A stretch of DNA of 64,000 nt from Anaeramoeba flamelloides (GCA_027625915.1 JANTQA010000008.1:11161001-11225000); one strand, 5' to 3'. Counted from the stretch's first letter, positions 24,854 to 35,281 are shown. Translations and numbers: made by a program. Notes: generated by a model from the sequence alone, not told the origin.

Positions 24854-27800
24854 TTTTAATTTTTTTATTTCGAATTGAATTATCTGGATTTATTGATTTT
24901 TCATTAACAATCTAAATAATAGCAAACCATTCCGAACATTGTCACTGGTTTAAGTCGTATTATTACCAAATTTTTAGAAACACCAACCCAAGAATGTTCT
25001 CAGCAGGAATTTGATTTATTGATAATTTCGATATTAAATACAATTTCTGAATTAATTGTGCCTCATCAATGGATCTTTTATTATCCCAATATTATTAAAG
25101 AAATACTCAATTCAATTGGTCAAGTATTAGAAACAAAGCCTAAAGGAAAAGGGAAAAGGGAAAAAAAGGAAAAAAAAGAAAAGGTGGTTGGAATTTCTAA
25201 AAATATTATAACAGAAGCAAAATTTGTTTTTTTCAAACTGATGAAAATAACAGGTAATTTTCCATTACCAAATGAGACATCAACAATTTCAACTCACATT
25301 ACTGAAGAAGATATTAAAAAATCATTTGGGCTATCGCAAGAAGAATTTTTGAAATATGCAAGATTTTTTTTAAATGACGATAATCAAATTATAACAATTA
25401 TTGATATTCCAGAAAACATTAAAAATAATAATGGTAATTTTTCTTTATTTATTTATTTATTTATTTTTAATGATTAGTTCCTTGATTGTAATTTATTAAA
25501 GCAAAAATTTATTTAAAAATAAAAAAGTTGCTAAATATATTAATTTCAAACTATGTTGGAATCTTCTAACTTGGGTTTATTTGAAAAAAAAAAAAAAAAT
25601 TGAATCGAAATGTTATTTTTATAACTTTGGTTTCTTTAAGAATAATTTTTTTAAAGTTTGTGGTGTGTTGATAAATTTATCATCACAATAATTGACATCA
25701 CAGAAATTTTGAAATTTCAAAAACTCCAACACAGAAACAAAAATTCGGCTCCACGTAATTATTTTTTGCATAATTATTGATTTTTTCTTTAATTTGACAA
25801 TTAATATTGGTATTTATGATTTATTTCATATCTAAGATTGTTATTCATATATTACTAATATGTCTTTAAGTGATATCTGCTGTATTATTTGAAAAAAAAG
25901 GGGGGGGGGGGGGTATTTATTAAAAAATCCTTAAAAAAAATATTTTAAATTTTACATCCATTATAATAAAAGTTCCAAAAAAGATACAAGTCAAAAATTA
26001 AGTTATTGCAATTTTGATGTCTTCAAAAATAAATAAAATATTACATTACTTGAATGATCTAAAAATGGATTGGGATTCGATTTAGAATAATTTGTTAAGA
26101 ATTTTTTCTTCAACAATGATTTTTTGAAAACTAAAACTTAAAAAAATCAACAAATAAGTTTCACAATTATTTGAAATTGATATAAACTATTTTTGTGTTA
26201 CAAAATTATTAATAATTTTGATTCATAATTTGACTCGGCCTATTCCAATTGTTCTGTCTTTAGTTTTAAAAGGTTATACGTAAATCGGTTTATAACGGGT
26301 TTTTTGATGTATAGAACAAATTTTAAAGAAAAAAATTACATTTTCAAAATCAAATAACCATTGCAAAATCCTTTTTGAGATAAGATCAGAAGATTAAGTA
26401 ATAATTTTTTGAAAACAAATACATTTTAAAAATGCTAATTTTGTTATCAAAAATATATTAATCAAATAGATGTATATATATATATATATATATTTAAAAA
26501 AAAGATCAATAACTAAAATAATTCTCACTTAAATTGTAATCCTCTAATAATGTGAACCACATAGAATTCGTGAATTTTTTTCTCTATTTTTCATTTAAAT
26601 TCACAAAAAATAGATCGTTCTAGCTGTTTCAACATTCAACATTCGACTGTGTGATTCTTGTGATTTAATGATTCTGTTTATCACTTTCAATTTCTTAAAA
26701 TTTCACAATTCTTTAACAGATTAAAATTTTTAATTCAATACAAAATAATATTTTTTAAAAAAATTTATATCTATAGATCCACAAACTATCACTATAATTA
26801 GAGATTTGACTGGAAAGTATATTTGGGGTTACTTTTTTAGAATGTTGCCTCTTTCATATAAAAAAAATCCAGAAAAATATCTAGCAAAGCACGTGTGGGA
26901 GGGTAAACCAAGGCCGCCAAATTATGAAGTAACGAGGCCTCCTACTAACAAAGAAAGATCAGAGCTTGAAATTAAATACGGTATTACATTTGATACTGTT
27001 AATAAGTTTGATAAAAAAATATCTGGTGATTTGAAACGGATTCAGCTAGCTTTAACTGTCCAGCACCGTAAAGAAGAGGTTTATAGATTTTTAGAAGAAG
27101 AGATTTCGACATTGAATATTTCGAAAAAACGGCCGATAAGAGATGAAAGTTATTTCAAAAATTATAATTTTAATAATTCAAAAATCTTTTTATCAGGTTT
27201 TGGTTTACTTAATTTTCAAAAGAAGCAAAAAAATAAATTGTTTAATGGGAATAAAAATTTTTATTCTGCTATTCAAGAATTAGATCAACTATCGGAACGT
27301 TTACAATTTTCAATTGGCATTATTTATATTGCAAAGGGGCAAAATAGAAATAACAATGGCGAAGGTATTTTTGAAAATAAAAAAGGAGATCCTTCATACG
27401 AAAAATTTCTCAAGCAATTGGGAGAATTTGTTGATTTGCAAACCCATAAGGGGTATAAAGGCGGATTAAAATGGGAAAAAACTGGAAGAATAACGCCATA
27501 TTATGCAAACAATTCGATTGAGATAATTTACCATGTTTCAACAATGTTAAAAAACATTAGCACTGAAGAGAAGAAAGAAATCATTGGTAAAAACAAATTA
27601 ATTTTAGTTTGGTGCAACGATGAAAGACATTTTAATCCCAAATGCATCAAATCAGAAAATAATATCATTTTTTTTATTATCCGCCCCCATTATACAGGCC
27701 TAAGTTTAGTAACGATAGAAAATTATTCTGGTATAAAATATTATTCTGGCTTGTTATCAAAAAATTCATTATTAAGAAAGGATGTTCTGGTTGATTTGGT

Positions 27801-28023
27801 AAGAATAAGCTCAATAAACCATCTATGCGAAACACAAATAAATGAACAAAAGAAATATGTACATCCTTTTTTAAAACGTAATTATAAAATTCAAAAAATT
27901 ATTAACCAATTTTCAATGTCATTATCAAATGAACAATTTTTTACTAGCTTCTTTTCTGGTAAATTTAGTAAAATGTTAAATACCCATTCAGATTTTGAAA
28001 TCGTTGAGAAAAAATATTTCTAG
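14902..28023 (+). CDS. RALGAPB-like: RalGAP-beta-like protein (multi-exon)
   Basis: Predicted non-catalytic subunit of a Ral/Rheb GTPase-activating complex. Exons read from frame, phase and GT-AG sites: 14902-14950, 15056-15321, 15485-15739, 15894-16090, 16450-16538 (provisional, but phases fit both sides), 21613-22079, 22999-23386, 24923-25433, 26777-28023. A small exon between 22079 and 22999 is probably missed because the phases there do not join. Together they give about 1150 aa (human RALGAPB about 1490). Resemblance runs in order along the family: MNYFPADIKKNI near the N terminus, LLFELWLVTG, NTIIKIFGDWLFE, RRSSIIILK followed by NETDPDNA, and TIPNIVTGLSR. Then comes TITIIRDLTGKYIWGY and a C-terminal Rap/RalGAP-fold domain. 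The introns are loaded with LINE pieces and repeats. Recognition is from memory of the family. Confidence 0.85.
15056..16090 (+). CDS. RalGAP-beta-like N-terminal exons 2-4
   Basis: Three exons (15056-15321, 15485-15739, 15894-16090) separated by introns of 163 and 154 bp. They encode the helical N-terminal region with IYDQWIS, INHLSLIFQPREG, LLFELWLVTGTHDPQLW and an IGILYGEHEG end corresponding to the LLRFTYGP segment of animal RalGAPs. Phases are 0 at 15321 and 15739 and 2 at 16090. Donors are GTAATA, GTTAAT and GTAAAA. Confidence 0.8.
17770..18110 (+). repeat. Dispersed repeat R4, copy 1 (intronic)
   Basis: Resembles 29050-29320: TTGCATAGCCTCAATTTTCTTAATG, then an A/AAAG-rich stretch, then TGATCT-AAAAATTGAAAAT and GAATA-TGGA-TAAA. 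A-rich composition inflates similarity, so the boundaries are soft. It lies in the large intron between exons at 16538 and 21613. Confidence 0.45.
18625..18985 (+). mobile_element. LINE 3'-end remnant (intronic)
   Basis: Plus-strand relative of the 12699-13145 fragment: AAAATATTTAAAATGGAAAGG, then AATTTCACAAATTATCTAAATAGATATTCTTATG, then ATTGAAGACACAAATCATT and CCATTCCATAAAGAAAATCG. Stops and frameshifts occur throughout and the zinc-finger Cys codons are mostly lost, so it is an old dead copy. Confidence 0.75.
20098..20795 (+). mobile_element. LINE reverse-transcriptase fragment (intronic)
   Basis: Encodes the catalytic end of a reverse transcriptase: MFADDLILIIKGN at 20135 (the FADD active-site box), then a GLKSNKDKT block, KYLGIYLD and QLTYGLEIYN, as in non-LTR elements. 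The frame stops at 20575, but similar coding continues in another frame (KIENMIILVNKKK, later KKEIYKYTYNALVNSKSW) to about 20795. There it is cut exactly where the palindrome cluster begins. Both ends are truncated. A lone DNA insertion in a host intron. Confidence 0.85.
20793..21290. repeat. Modular palindrome cluster 1
   Basis: Consecutive palindromic modules bounded by TTAGGTTTT or AAAACCTAA. A P2-type hairpin is at about 20793-20875 and P1 at 20878-20944. A large inverted structure follows at about 20945-21215, with arms containing TTTATTTGTGAAGTGTTCTAGG and ATTGATTTTCGTTAGG and a P2 hairpin at its centre (about 21040-21116). A partial P1 lies at about 21215-21275. Short GC-richer spacers such as GCGCCGTTAGG separate them. 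No coding potential. Confidence 0.8.
21613..22079 (+). CDS. RalGAP-beta-like exon 6
   Basis: Begins after ATATTTTAG with GG completing a Gly codon and ends at ACATCT before GTAACT. It encodes GNPNNFQSIELF, a charged linker, NTIIKIFGDWLFETV and LGAILQHTEQLFLRNLDGL. These correspond in order to the NP---L, LFGDWLFDA and LASVILNSPPLFCCDLKG segments of animal RalGAP subunits. Poly-T follows in the intron. Confidence 0.8.
22260..22515. repeat. Modular palindrome cluster 2 (intronic)
   Basis: Starts with a GC-richer tag repeated in tandem (GTGCCGTAGAGTTCCGTCAAG). Then comes a full P1 palindrome (22328-22394), a P2-like segment and a half P1 (22468-22512). It lies in the intron between the exons ending 22079 and starting 22999. 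Confidence 0.8.
22999..23386 (+). CDS. RalGAP-beta-like exon 7
   Basis: Acceptor TCGCTTAG, donor GTAAGA after TCAACA. It encodes RRSSIIILKTMICFP, SLFRSTILGSWSNETDPDNA and FETLKKQ, corresponding to the RRSSINILLSLL and ALQTETDPNN segments of RalGAP-beta. The start phase needs two bases from a preceding exon that I could not place. Confidence 0.8.
23812..24480 (+). repeat. Dispersed repeat R1, copy A (intronic)
   Basis: About 660 bp closely matching 40232-40890 along its length: CATAGAATAGTTTGAAGTGAAACTATTTG near the left end, TGAGTGCCTGGTATTCAGGG, and TTTTAGTTTAGAT at the right end. AACACACC and GGTGTGTT-type pieces inside form a weak internal inverted repeat. No open frame; origin unknown. 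Confidence 0.85.
24490..24656 (+). mobile_element. LINE remnant next to palindrome
   Basis: AAAATATTTAAAAATTATTAGGTATAATAATAATATAAAC matches the segment just before the zinc finger in the 12699-13145 copy, and upstream codons read FGKIENLKLLDINLNQYRERL. It breaks off where the palindrome module starts. Confidence 0.55.
24656..24790. repeat. Modular palindrome cluster 3 (intronic)
   Basis: Tag with TGCCGTAGAGT followed by a P1 palindrome (24708-24780). The centre of this copy is replaced by a G-rich loop (ATGGGGGGTGGGTGCG); the outer stem TTTTCCAGAATT / AATTCTGGAAAA is intact. Followed by GCTAACGGC. Confidence 0.8.
24822..24852. repeat. (AAT)n microsatellite
   Basis: About ten AAT units in the intron upstream of the exon starting at 24923. 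Confidence 0.9.
24923..25433 (+). CDS. RalGAP-beta-like exon 8
   Basis: Acceptor AATAATAG, in phase 0 with the exon ending at 23386; donor GGTAATT at phase 1. It encodes TIPNIVTGLSRIITKFLE, ELIVPHQW, a basic GKGKREKKEKKEK insert and NIITEAKFVFFKLMKITGNFPLP, ending near YARFFLNDDNQIITIID. These line up with the region before the GAP domain of RalGAP-beta (ATLTCIMQLLGAFPSP; RYFVLDNSVI). Confidence 0.85.
25434..26776. other. RalGAP-beta-like intron
   Basis: 1.34 kb intron with a 14-G run (25900-25913) and a (TA)n tract (about 26471-26492). No coding sequence recognised. Confidence 0.6.
26777..28023 (+). CDS. RalGAP-beta-like last exon: Rap/RalGAP-fold domain
   Basis: 414 codons after CTATAG, ending TAG. 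It starts TITIIRDLTGKYIWGYFFRMLP (RalGAP-beta: VTVLVRGMSGRLAWAQ). The GAP-fold domain follows: LSGFGLLNF, ELDQLSERLQFSIGIIYI, GLKWEKTGRITPYYAN and IEIIYHVSTML. It ends in LILVWCND, NIIFFIIRPHYTGLSLVTI and VLVDLVRISSI. Catalytic RapGAP proteins carry HIGND, whose Asn is the 'Asn thumb'; here the matching segment reads IIGKNKL. The domain is therefore predicted inactive, as in animal RalGAP-beta, which pairs with a catalytic alpha subunit. Confidence 0.85.
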
Positions 28024-28774
28024 AAATGGGGGATTCTTCTTATTAGTTTGAATCATGTTTAGTATTTTTTTCGTTTTCTTCTTCTTTCCATTTTACCTTT
28101 CTTAATTTTTAATTCTTTTTTTAATTTTATTTCTTTTTTTTTTTTTGTTTTCTTTAATTTTAATTTATTTATTGTATTTAGAATAAAAAAAAAAACGCTT
28201 ATTTAATTAAGAAAATATTATTTTTTTTTTTCTAATTTTTTGAAAAAATATATCAAAACTTTAGTAATAATAGATATAGTTATTACAAGACTGACATGTG
28301 ATTTTTTCTAAGCTATTTCCAATAAAGTGGGGCAAATTTATTTTAAAATATCTCTATTAAGCCCAATCTTCAAAATATTATTTAAACATCCAAAATCATT
28401 AACTATCATTTATTGTTTCTTGATAATAATTCCATTTGTTTTTTAGTATCGTATTACATAAATAAAAAAATATTAAAATTTCTGATCTCGATTTTATCTG
28501 ATATTTTTTAGGGGTGAAAATTGGTGTTTATTATTTTGTTTTTGATCGAAAAAACCGTTTCCATAATTTGTTTAATCTCAAAAAATTTCATCTTATAATT
28601 GAAAGAATATAACTGCATTTGATTGTTTAAAAAAAACATTTGTACCCTTTTCATATTTTCAGTTTTTTATGGAAATTGGTCTTACCTTGTTTTCACCAAA
28701 AAAAGTGCTTTTTTTTTTTTTTTCATTTTTGGGAAATATTTCAAAGAATATATTTCGAAATAAATAACATAAAC
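28024..28774. other. Intergenic, nothing recognised
   Basis: T-rich flank after the RalGAP-beta-like stop; it should hold its polyadenylation site. No gene seen. Confidence 0.4.
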
Positions 28775-28985
28775 TCTTTTTCAAAAATTGTGACTCACCT
28801 GAAATAATAAATTGAAAAAAAAAAATTATCCTTTAGTATTCAAGAACAATTAATAACTAAATATGATTTGTAATTCACTTTTTAGTCATTCTAAATCTAT
28901 AAAGGCCTGATATATTAAAAATTAAAAAAAATAAAACCAAAAACTAAAATAAAGTGAGTCACAATTTTTGAAATGAGCATTACGG
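28775..28985. repeat. Small foldback element
   Basis: Ends TTTCAAAAATTGTGACTCAC (left) and GTGAGTCACAATTTTTGAAA (right) are perfect reverse complements over 20 bp and diverge beyond that. A related single end occurs at about 29340 (AAGTGAGTCAAAATTTATGA). MITE-like. Confidence 0.75.
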
Positions 28986-29049
28986 ATTTTTTATTACTGA
29001 ATTTTCACTGAAAAAAAGTTGAAAAACAAGATTTTTTATGAATAATTAA

Positions 29050-29320
29050 ATCCATTTTAAAAGACATTACATAGTCACAATTTTCTTAGTGATTATTTGT
29101 CTTTTCGAAGATCTCTTTTTTTTTTCCACAGGATCTTTTTAAAAAGAAAAAAAAAAGAAAAAGAAAAAAAAAGAATGAAGAAAAAGAAAAACAAAAAAAA
29201 ACAAAAGAAAATCAAAAATTTGAAAAAGCAAAACAAAAATTTGCAAAATTAAAAAAAATGATTCTGATCTCAAAAATTGAAAATATTATTTGTTAAGAAT
29301 ACTGGAATAAACCCCCAAAA
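29050..29320 (+). repeat. Dispersed repeat R4, copy 2
   Basis: Companion of 17770-18110: ATTACATAGTCACAATTTTCTTAG, an AAAAAG-rich middle, then TGATCTCAAAAATTGAAAAT. Boundaries soft because of base composition. Confidence 0.45.
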
Positions 29321-30163
29321 TAACTCCCATTATCATTATAAAGTGAGTCAAAATTTATGAAAAATAGTTTAGTTATTGATTTAATCAGTATTAATATTAA
29401 ACTTAATTTTGTACTGTCAATTAATGAACACCTTCACTAACAAAGATGATTTTTTATGAAATGCAAAAAAAAATGCCACACTTTTTTGGAAATACCTAAT
29501 ATCAAAGTTTGATTTTGATTTTGATTTCTAAAAAGTTGAATTTGTGAATAAGAAATTTGAATTTAAAAAAAAAAAATGAAAAAGTCAAATTTTTGTGTTA
29601 ATTAATGTAAAATTTAGTATTTATTTTTCCAAAAATATGGTAAAGTTTTTATTTTTAAATGTTTTAAAAAATATAATTTTTTTGGTTTTTTTTTTTTTTG
29701 AAATTTTTTTTTGGTAAATTAATTTTTTTTAGAATGAAAAAAAAAATAATAATAATTATCATTTTAAAAATTATTCATATAAAGTGTTTTCAGAACAATT
29801 CAAAAAAAATAGTTTTGTAAACCTATTTAAAATAATTTTATGAATTGTTTTTTAAACGTTTTTTAAAATGATCTAAACTCAAATTTTCTATTCAACAATC
29901 CGAAAGTTGTTTTTACCGTGTAATACCAAAAAGAAATATTAAAATATCATAAACAAAAATAATAATAATAATAATAAAAATAAAAAATAAAATCGAAAAA
30001 AGATATGGGAAAAAAAAAAATGAAAATTAAAAAGAAGATTACAAGGAGAAAATCCTGTAAAAAGAGAAGATAATATCAGTCTTGAAACAAAGGTTTTCAT
30101 GGTGACGAAGACCTTTTAGTTTCATGAGTCTTTCTTTGGAAAGCGAATACAATGGTTTTGGTT

Positions 30164-32314
30164 TTACCAATTATCTTCAAAATTGAAATGGGAATTCTCA
30201 TAATCGTGTATTGTGGTTTCTATATGATTGGGGTAAAAATGGGGAATTTCAAGGTAGTTTTGCATTGAGTCATCTGAGAGGACTAATAATTTTGAACAGC
30301 TGGGTTTAAAAAATGGCTGCAAATCATTACACTCGTCATTCGTTGGGAAATCGTTATTATTTGGTAAGAGAGTGGTCTCTGGTTGGATTGGTGGATTTAG
30401 TGGAGAAGAAAAAAACATTTCACTTAAAGAAAAGGATGTTTGTGTGGATTTCCTGTTGTTGTCAACTTCTGTTTGCATATTTAAATATTGTTGAATAGAT
30501 CGTACAAATGTTTTAGTATTGGGATCTTGATCCGTTGTGTTGCTCTCTGTGTTTGTGTTCGTATTCGTTTTAGGAATACTATTTTGATTGCTTTGATGGT
30601 TGGTTATGGTGTTCGTTGTTTCAACAAATTGGGTGTTGCTATTTTCAATTTTGTGGAGATTGCTTTGGGTAGAAAGATTTGAGGAATGCAAGCAAATAGG
30701 AGATTTAAAAGAATATAAATTTGGATGTACAAGCGTTCTTTTGAAAGGACTTGATTTACTCACTAACTTTGGTGTGTCCACTTCTAGACTATCCATTGTT
30801 TGGGAGGTTGAGAAAATAAACGACTCTCCTTGAACTAATTGTGAAACAGAAGATTCATTTGAGCTTTGGTTGTTTGAAATCGTGTCATTTGAACTTTGAT
30901 TCAATGAAATCGTGTCATTTGGTTTGTTTTTTAAGCAATTTTGTACTGGTTTTTGTTTTAGTATTTGGATTTGTCCTTGTCCTTGTCCTTGTTTTACTAG
31001 ATGTATTTGTTCTTGTTTTACTATATGTTGTTGTGTTTGTTGAAAGTACTTTCTTGGTTTTATTTGTTTTTTAATTATCTTTCTTTTTTTTGTTTTCTCT
31101 TGTTTTTTTGTTTGCTTATTTTTTTTATTGTTTGTTGTTGAAACAGATTGCAATATATAATTTCTTTGTTTTATAAATTTTTGTTTCTGTTCTTTCAATT
31201 TAGTGATCATTTCTCGAATCTCATTTTTGTTCAAATCAATATTTTGTTTTTCTACCTTTTCATCTTTTTCTTCTTGTGTACCTTGTTGTTCTTGTTGATC
31301 GTGCTCTTTGTTTTGTAATTTTTCTTCCATGTTGCTGTAATACTTTTTTTGGAGATCGATTAAATTTGTTGTTTTGAGCAAATTCATTTTTTTTAACAAG
31401 ATTTTGACTTTGTCAATGGCCTCCCCATTTTCAACATTTTCTTGTCTTGATCTTTTGATTAGTTTCGCAATTAATTCCTCTGCCTTAAGTGTTAATTGTT
31501 TCCGTGTCTGCTTTGCTTTACAGACACTGTGGCAATAAGGCGCAACATTTGGTAATAAATTACATTGTTGTGCGTTCCAATTGAATAACCCCTTTTCCTC
31601 GTTTTCTGTGACTAAATTGAGTAACTTATAAATCCCTAAAACTGTACAAACCCTCTGTTTTGAAAACCCTGTTAAGATTGAAAGATTTTCTCTTGACAGT
31701 GGCCCTATTAAATTGGTTCCAAAAAACAAGCAAAAAACAAAATTTCCAAAAAAAAAATTAAGAAAAAAAAATTAAGAAAAAATAAATTTGCGGAATATTT
31801 CAAAAAGCTAAAAATAAAAAAATTTACCTTTTCGGAGATTTTGGAAAATTTTAAATCCAAGTAACCCAATAGTTCTTGTTGCCCTTGGTATTTTCGTGTT
31901 TTTTTTGGGATTTTTTTGATTCTCGTTCTTGATCTCGGTTTTATTACTGTTCGATTTTGTGTTTGGTTGTTGATCTAAATCGGAAAGAAAGACAGATCTC
32001 CAAATAGGGCTTAATGTATATTTTTCCTTTGATTGATCAATATTGAGATTGATTGTTATTTGTTGATTTTTTCTTCTTCTTCTTCGCTTTTCTTGAGGGC
32101 AACCAATAACCCTGTTTTGAATTAACATCAATTCAACCTTGGTCAATTTTTCGTTGATTGTTTTTTTGTCCTTTTCTGATTTTGTTTGGTCACTGAATCG
32201 CTTCTTGATAAACTTTCTTCTCATTCGGATTAATTTGAAAACAGCATCTAACTCAATGCTTGAGAATAAAAATTCACCATATTCCCAAACCAGTGGATAA
32301 AATAAAAGTGACAT
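30164..32314 (-). CDS. E2F/DP-like winged-helix protein (two exons)
   Basis: Exon 1 is 31828-32314 (ATG at 32314) and exon 2 is 30164-31704, ending TAA. Donor AAAAG/GTAAAT and acceptor AATAG/GG join in phase 1, giving 675 aa across a 123-bp intron. The join creates a continuous segment at about residues 146-210: RTIGLLGFKIFQNLRKGPLS, LTGFSKQRVCTVLGIYKLLN, LVTENEEKGLFNWN. This fits the E2F/DP winged helix (sLGlLt-kF..., RRiYDi-NVLe--gLi, ...W) but is divergent, and the RRXYD box is not kept. A basic region (EKRRRRRKNQ) precedes it and a Lys/Gln coiled coil follows (about 220-340). The C-terminal half is Ser/Thr/Asn/Gln-rich and ends acidic and aromatic (NSHFNFEDNW), a possible activation region. 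A generic winged-helix protein is the alternative. Confidence 0.6.
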
Positions 32315-34762
32315 CAGCTTTTGTTAATGAAAAAGGATTATATTTGGTTGTTTATTGTTGAATTAATTTGTTATGATTCAAGAAGTATTTTGGTGAATTA
32401 GTCTGAGAAATTTGTTAGAAATTATAGAATTCGTTCAATTTTTCTTTTTTTGGTTTGAAAAAGGAAAATCTAAGGATTGAAAAAAAATGAGAAAAAAAAA
32501 ATAAAAACAAGTTAGTGATTTTTTGGATTTAAGAAAAAACAACACCTTGAATTATTCGTTTTTTGTTTCTTTTTCCGTTTTTATGTGAAAGGAAGAGATA
32601 ATTGAATTTTTTTTAAAAAAAAAAGTAATAAATTAGGATCAATTGACGGAGTTCTTTTGGAGAAAAGGAATAATATTTGAATTCTATTCAAAATTTACGA
32701 AATTTTAAGGTTAATTTTAAAAATTATTTAAAAACATACACTCAGCATTTTTATTTTTAAAAATTTGCACACCAAAATTATAGTAAATTGAAATCTAATT
32801 TCGAATCCATAAATTTGGATTTATTTTAAAATGATAAAACAAGAGCCATTTTTGCTCTGATCCTGTTTCTTTTATTGAGTTTTTATCAATTTCAAATTCT
32901 GTTTTTTCTAAATGGAAAATATAGTTTTGAAAAAGTCGATCTTTTTTTTTTCTTTATTTAAAGTTCAGATATGTAAAGTAAACCATTGTTTCAAGAGAAA
33001 AGCATAAAAAATCAATTTAAAGATTCGTTTTTCCACTTAGTTGTTCTTATTATTTTTTTGTATGTTTTGATTTTACAGATCCACACTAAAGTTAGTTTTT
33101 CATCTGTTTGTTGGTGACTGTTTGAACAAAAATGGATTACTTCAGTTTTCGATCTTTATATTTAATTAAATTGTTCTTTAGTAAATTTCTTATTTTTCAA
33201 CAAAAATTATTTTGAATCATTTTTTGGTTGATTTGTTTTATTCTCATTCACACAAGGCGTTCTAAAAATAAGAAAAAACAAGTCAGAGTTTTTCACCTGA
33301 AATTTTTTTCGTTCTAATCAAAAAAAAGAGAATTATTTTTTGATTTTTTTTGAAATATTTTTGTATGACTCGTTTTTTTCAAAAATATCGTGTTGAATTT
33401 CCTTATGGGGTTCTAAAATTTATTTTCTTAAGATCTCAAAGTCTTGAATTTTTTATTTTTTTTGTAGTTTAAAAGTGTAAAATTGTTATAAAAGATTGTG
33501 GAATTTTTTGATGACAAACATTTCAATTTGTGTTTTGTATTGGTTAAAGTTATTAAATTTGAGAGTTGAAGAAATGAACGTCTTCTTTATTCTTATTTAT
33601 TAAAAATTTTGTTTTTAATTGTTGGCAGCATTTAAAAAAGTTTACTATGTACATGCTGTTGGATAGCTTTGTGTTTTGTAAGTTTTGTTTTTGCAAAATG
33701 TTTTGGTTTAATGGTTGGACTCAAAATGTTGTGACAGTTCATGGTTTAACCATTTTTGTACAAAAAAGACAATAATTATTTTGATTTTACTCAAGAAAAA
33801 AAAAAAAACAGTCCCTAAGAAGTTCTGTTATTTAATTCTTCTTTGAAAATATCACACAAATATTCTCGAATATGACCAATAAAATTAAAATTTATTTGAG
33901 TGAAATTTTACAAAACATATCAACCAAGTGAATTTGAAAAAAAAATAAATAGAGAATTCAGATAAAATATTAATTAGAAGTTTGTGATCTCAAAAATACT
34001 CATCTGGTTTGTGTAATTAAAGTGTTTTTTCTGAAATTAGAGAATAAATAAGATAAATAAATAATTTTTTTAGAGAATCAAAAAGCAGTTTTGATTTAAA
34101 AAGTCGTAGATGCCTTATATCTGGATTGTAGAGAAAATATCTTCAAAATTTGAAAAAAGGTGAAAATTTTAGAAACAAAGATGCATTTTTTTATTTCAAG
34201 AATTGAATCTTATAAAACTAACAATCAGTTATACTAAACCAGTTTTGATACCTTTTCAAACTTTTTAAAAAATACATATTCAGCCCCTATCAAAGATAAA
34301 ATTATTCTTCAATTGAATATTAAATTCGAGAAATTTGCAAAATATTGGATTTTCGAAACCAAATAGTCTTTTTAACAGATTAGATATCCATTTAATATAA
34401 AGTCATTTCAAGGCCACCATGGATTTTTTTGGAAACTTTGTATCAGTCAAAATAGCGCAACATTATATAGATACCAATTTTTTATAATAATTGACCTTTG
34501 AAGAAAAAACAATTCCAAGTATGAATTAAATTTAATTAGAATAAGAAAACAAACATTGAATTTTATTCTCTGAACAGTCTTTTTTACAAATCATTTTCAC
34601 CACAACAATAAATCTCCTTATTTTAATGGAATAACTGTAATTTTAATTTAAAAAATATCGGAAATACATATATTACAACATGCACCTTTTATGGAGTTTT
34701 TTGTAAATTTTTAATTAAAGAGTAACCAATACAATTATTGAACAAATGTGAATGATTCTTAA
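32315..34762. other. Intergenic, no gene recognised
   Basis: AT-rich upstream flank of the E2F-like gene. No open frame with family resemblance on either strand. Confidence 0.4.
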
Positions 34763-35245
34763 TATAAGCTAAATTTTAAAAATAGGGGCGGATTTTCGAT
34801 CAGAAAAAAATTAGTTTAATTGTTTTTTTTTTTTTGATTAATAATGTATTTTACTAAAGAGTTTAGAGATAATAACCAATATAGATTAATAAAGAAAAAT
34901 ATAAGCCAAATTTCAAAATTAGTAGCAAACTTTTATATTATTATTGTTTTCTTTTTTTTATTTGTCTTTCAAAAAATAAAATGATTATACAACATTTTTT
35001 TTTATTAATCTATATTGGTTATTATCTCTAAACGCTTTAGTAAAATACATTATTATTCAAAAAAAAAAACAACAATTAAATTAATTTTTTTCTGATGAAA
35101 AATCTGCCCCTATTTTTGAAAGTAGGCTTAGATTAATAAAGAAAAATTTAGTGTAATTATTTTATTTTTTGAAAGATTAATGAAAATTAAAAAACATAAT
35201 AATAATATAAAAGTTTGTCCCGAATTTTGAAATTTGGTTTTATAT
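34763..35245. repeat. Interleaved inverted repeats (A-B-A'-B')
   Basis: Arm A (about 34763-34905; AAAAATAGGGGCGGATTTT-GATCAGAAAAA, then AGAGATAATAACCAATATAG) pairs with A' (about 35000-35130). Arm B (about 34905-34985; CAAATTTCAAAATT then AAACTTTTATATTATTATT) pairs with B' (about 35155-35245). The order is A, B, A', B', so the two foldbacks interlock and do not nest. Confidence 0.7.
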
Positions 35246-35281
35246 ATCTATCTATCTATCCATCTATATATATATATATAT
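35241..35281. repeat. (TATC)n/(TA)n microsatellite
   Basis: Short TCTA and TA tandem runs at the edge of the interleaved inverted repeats. Confidence 0.85.
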
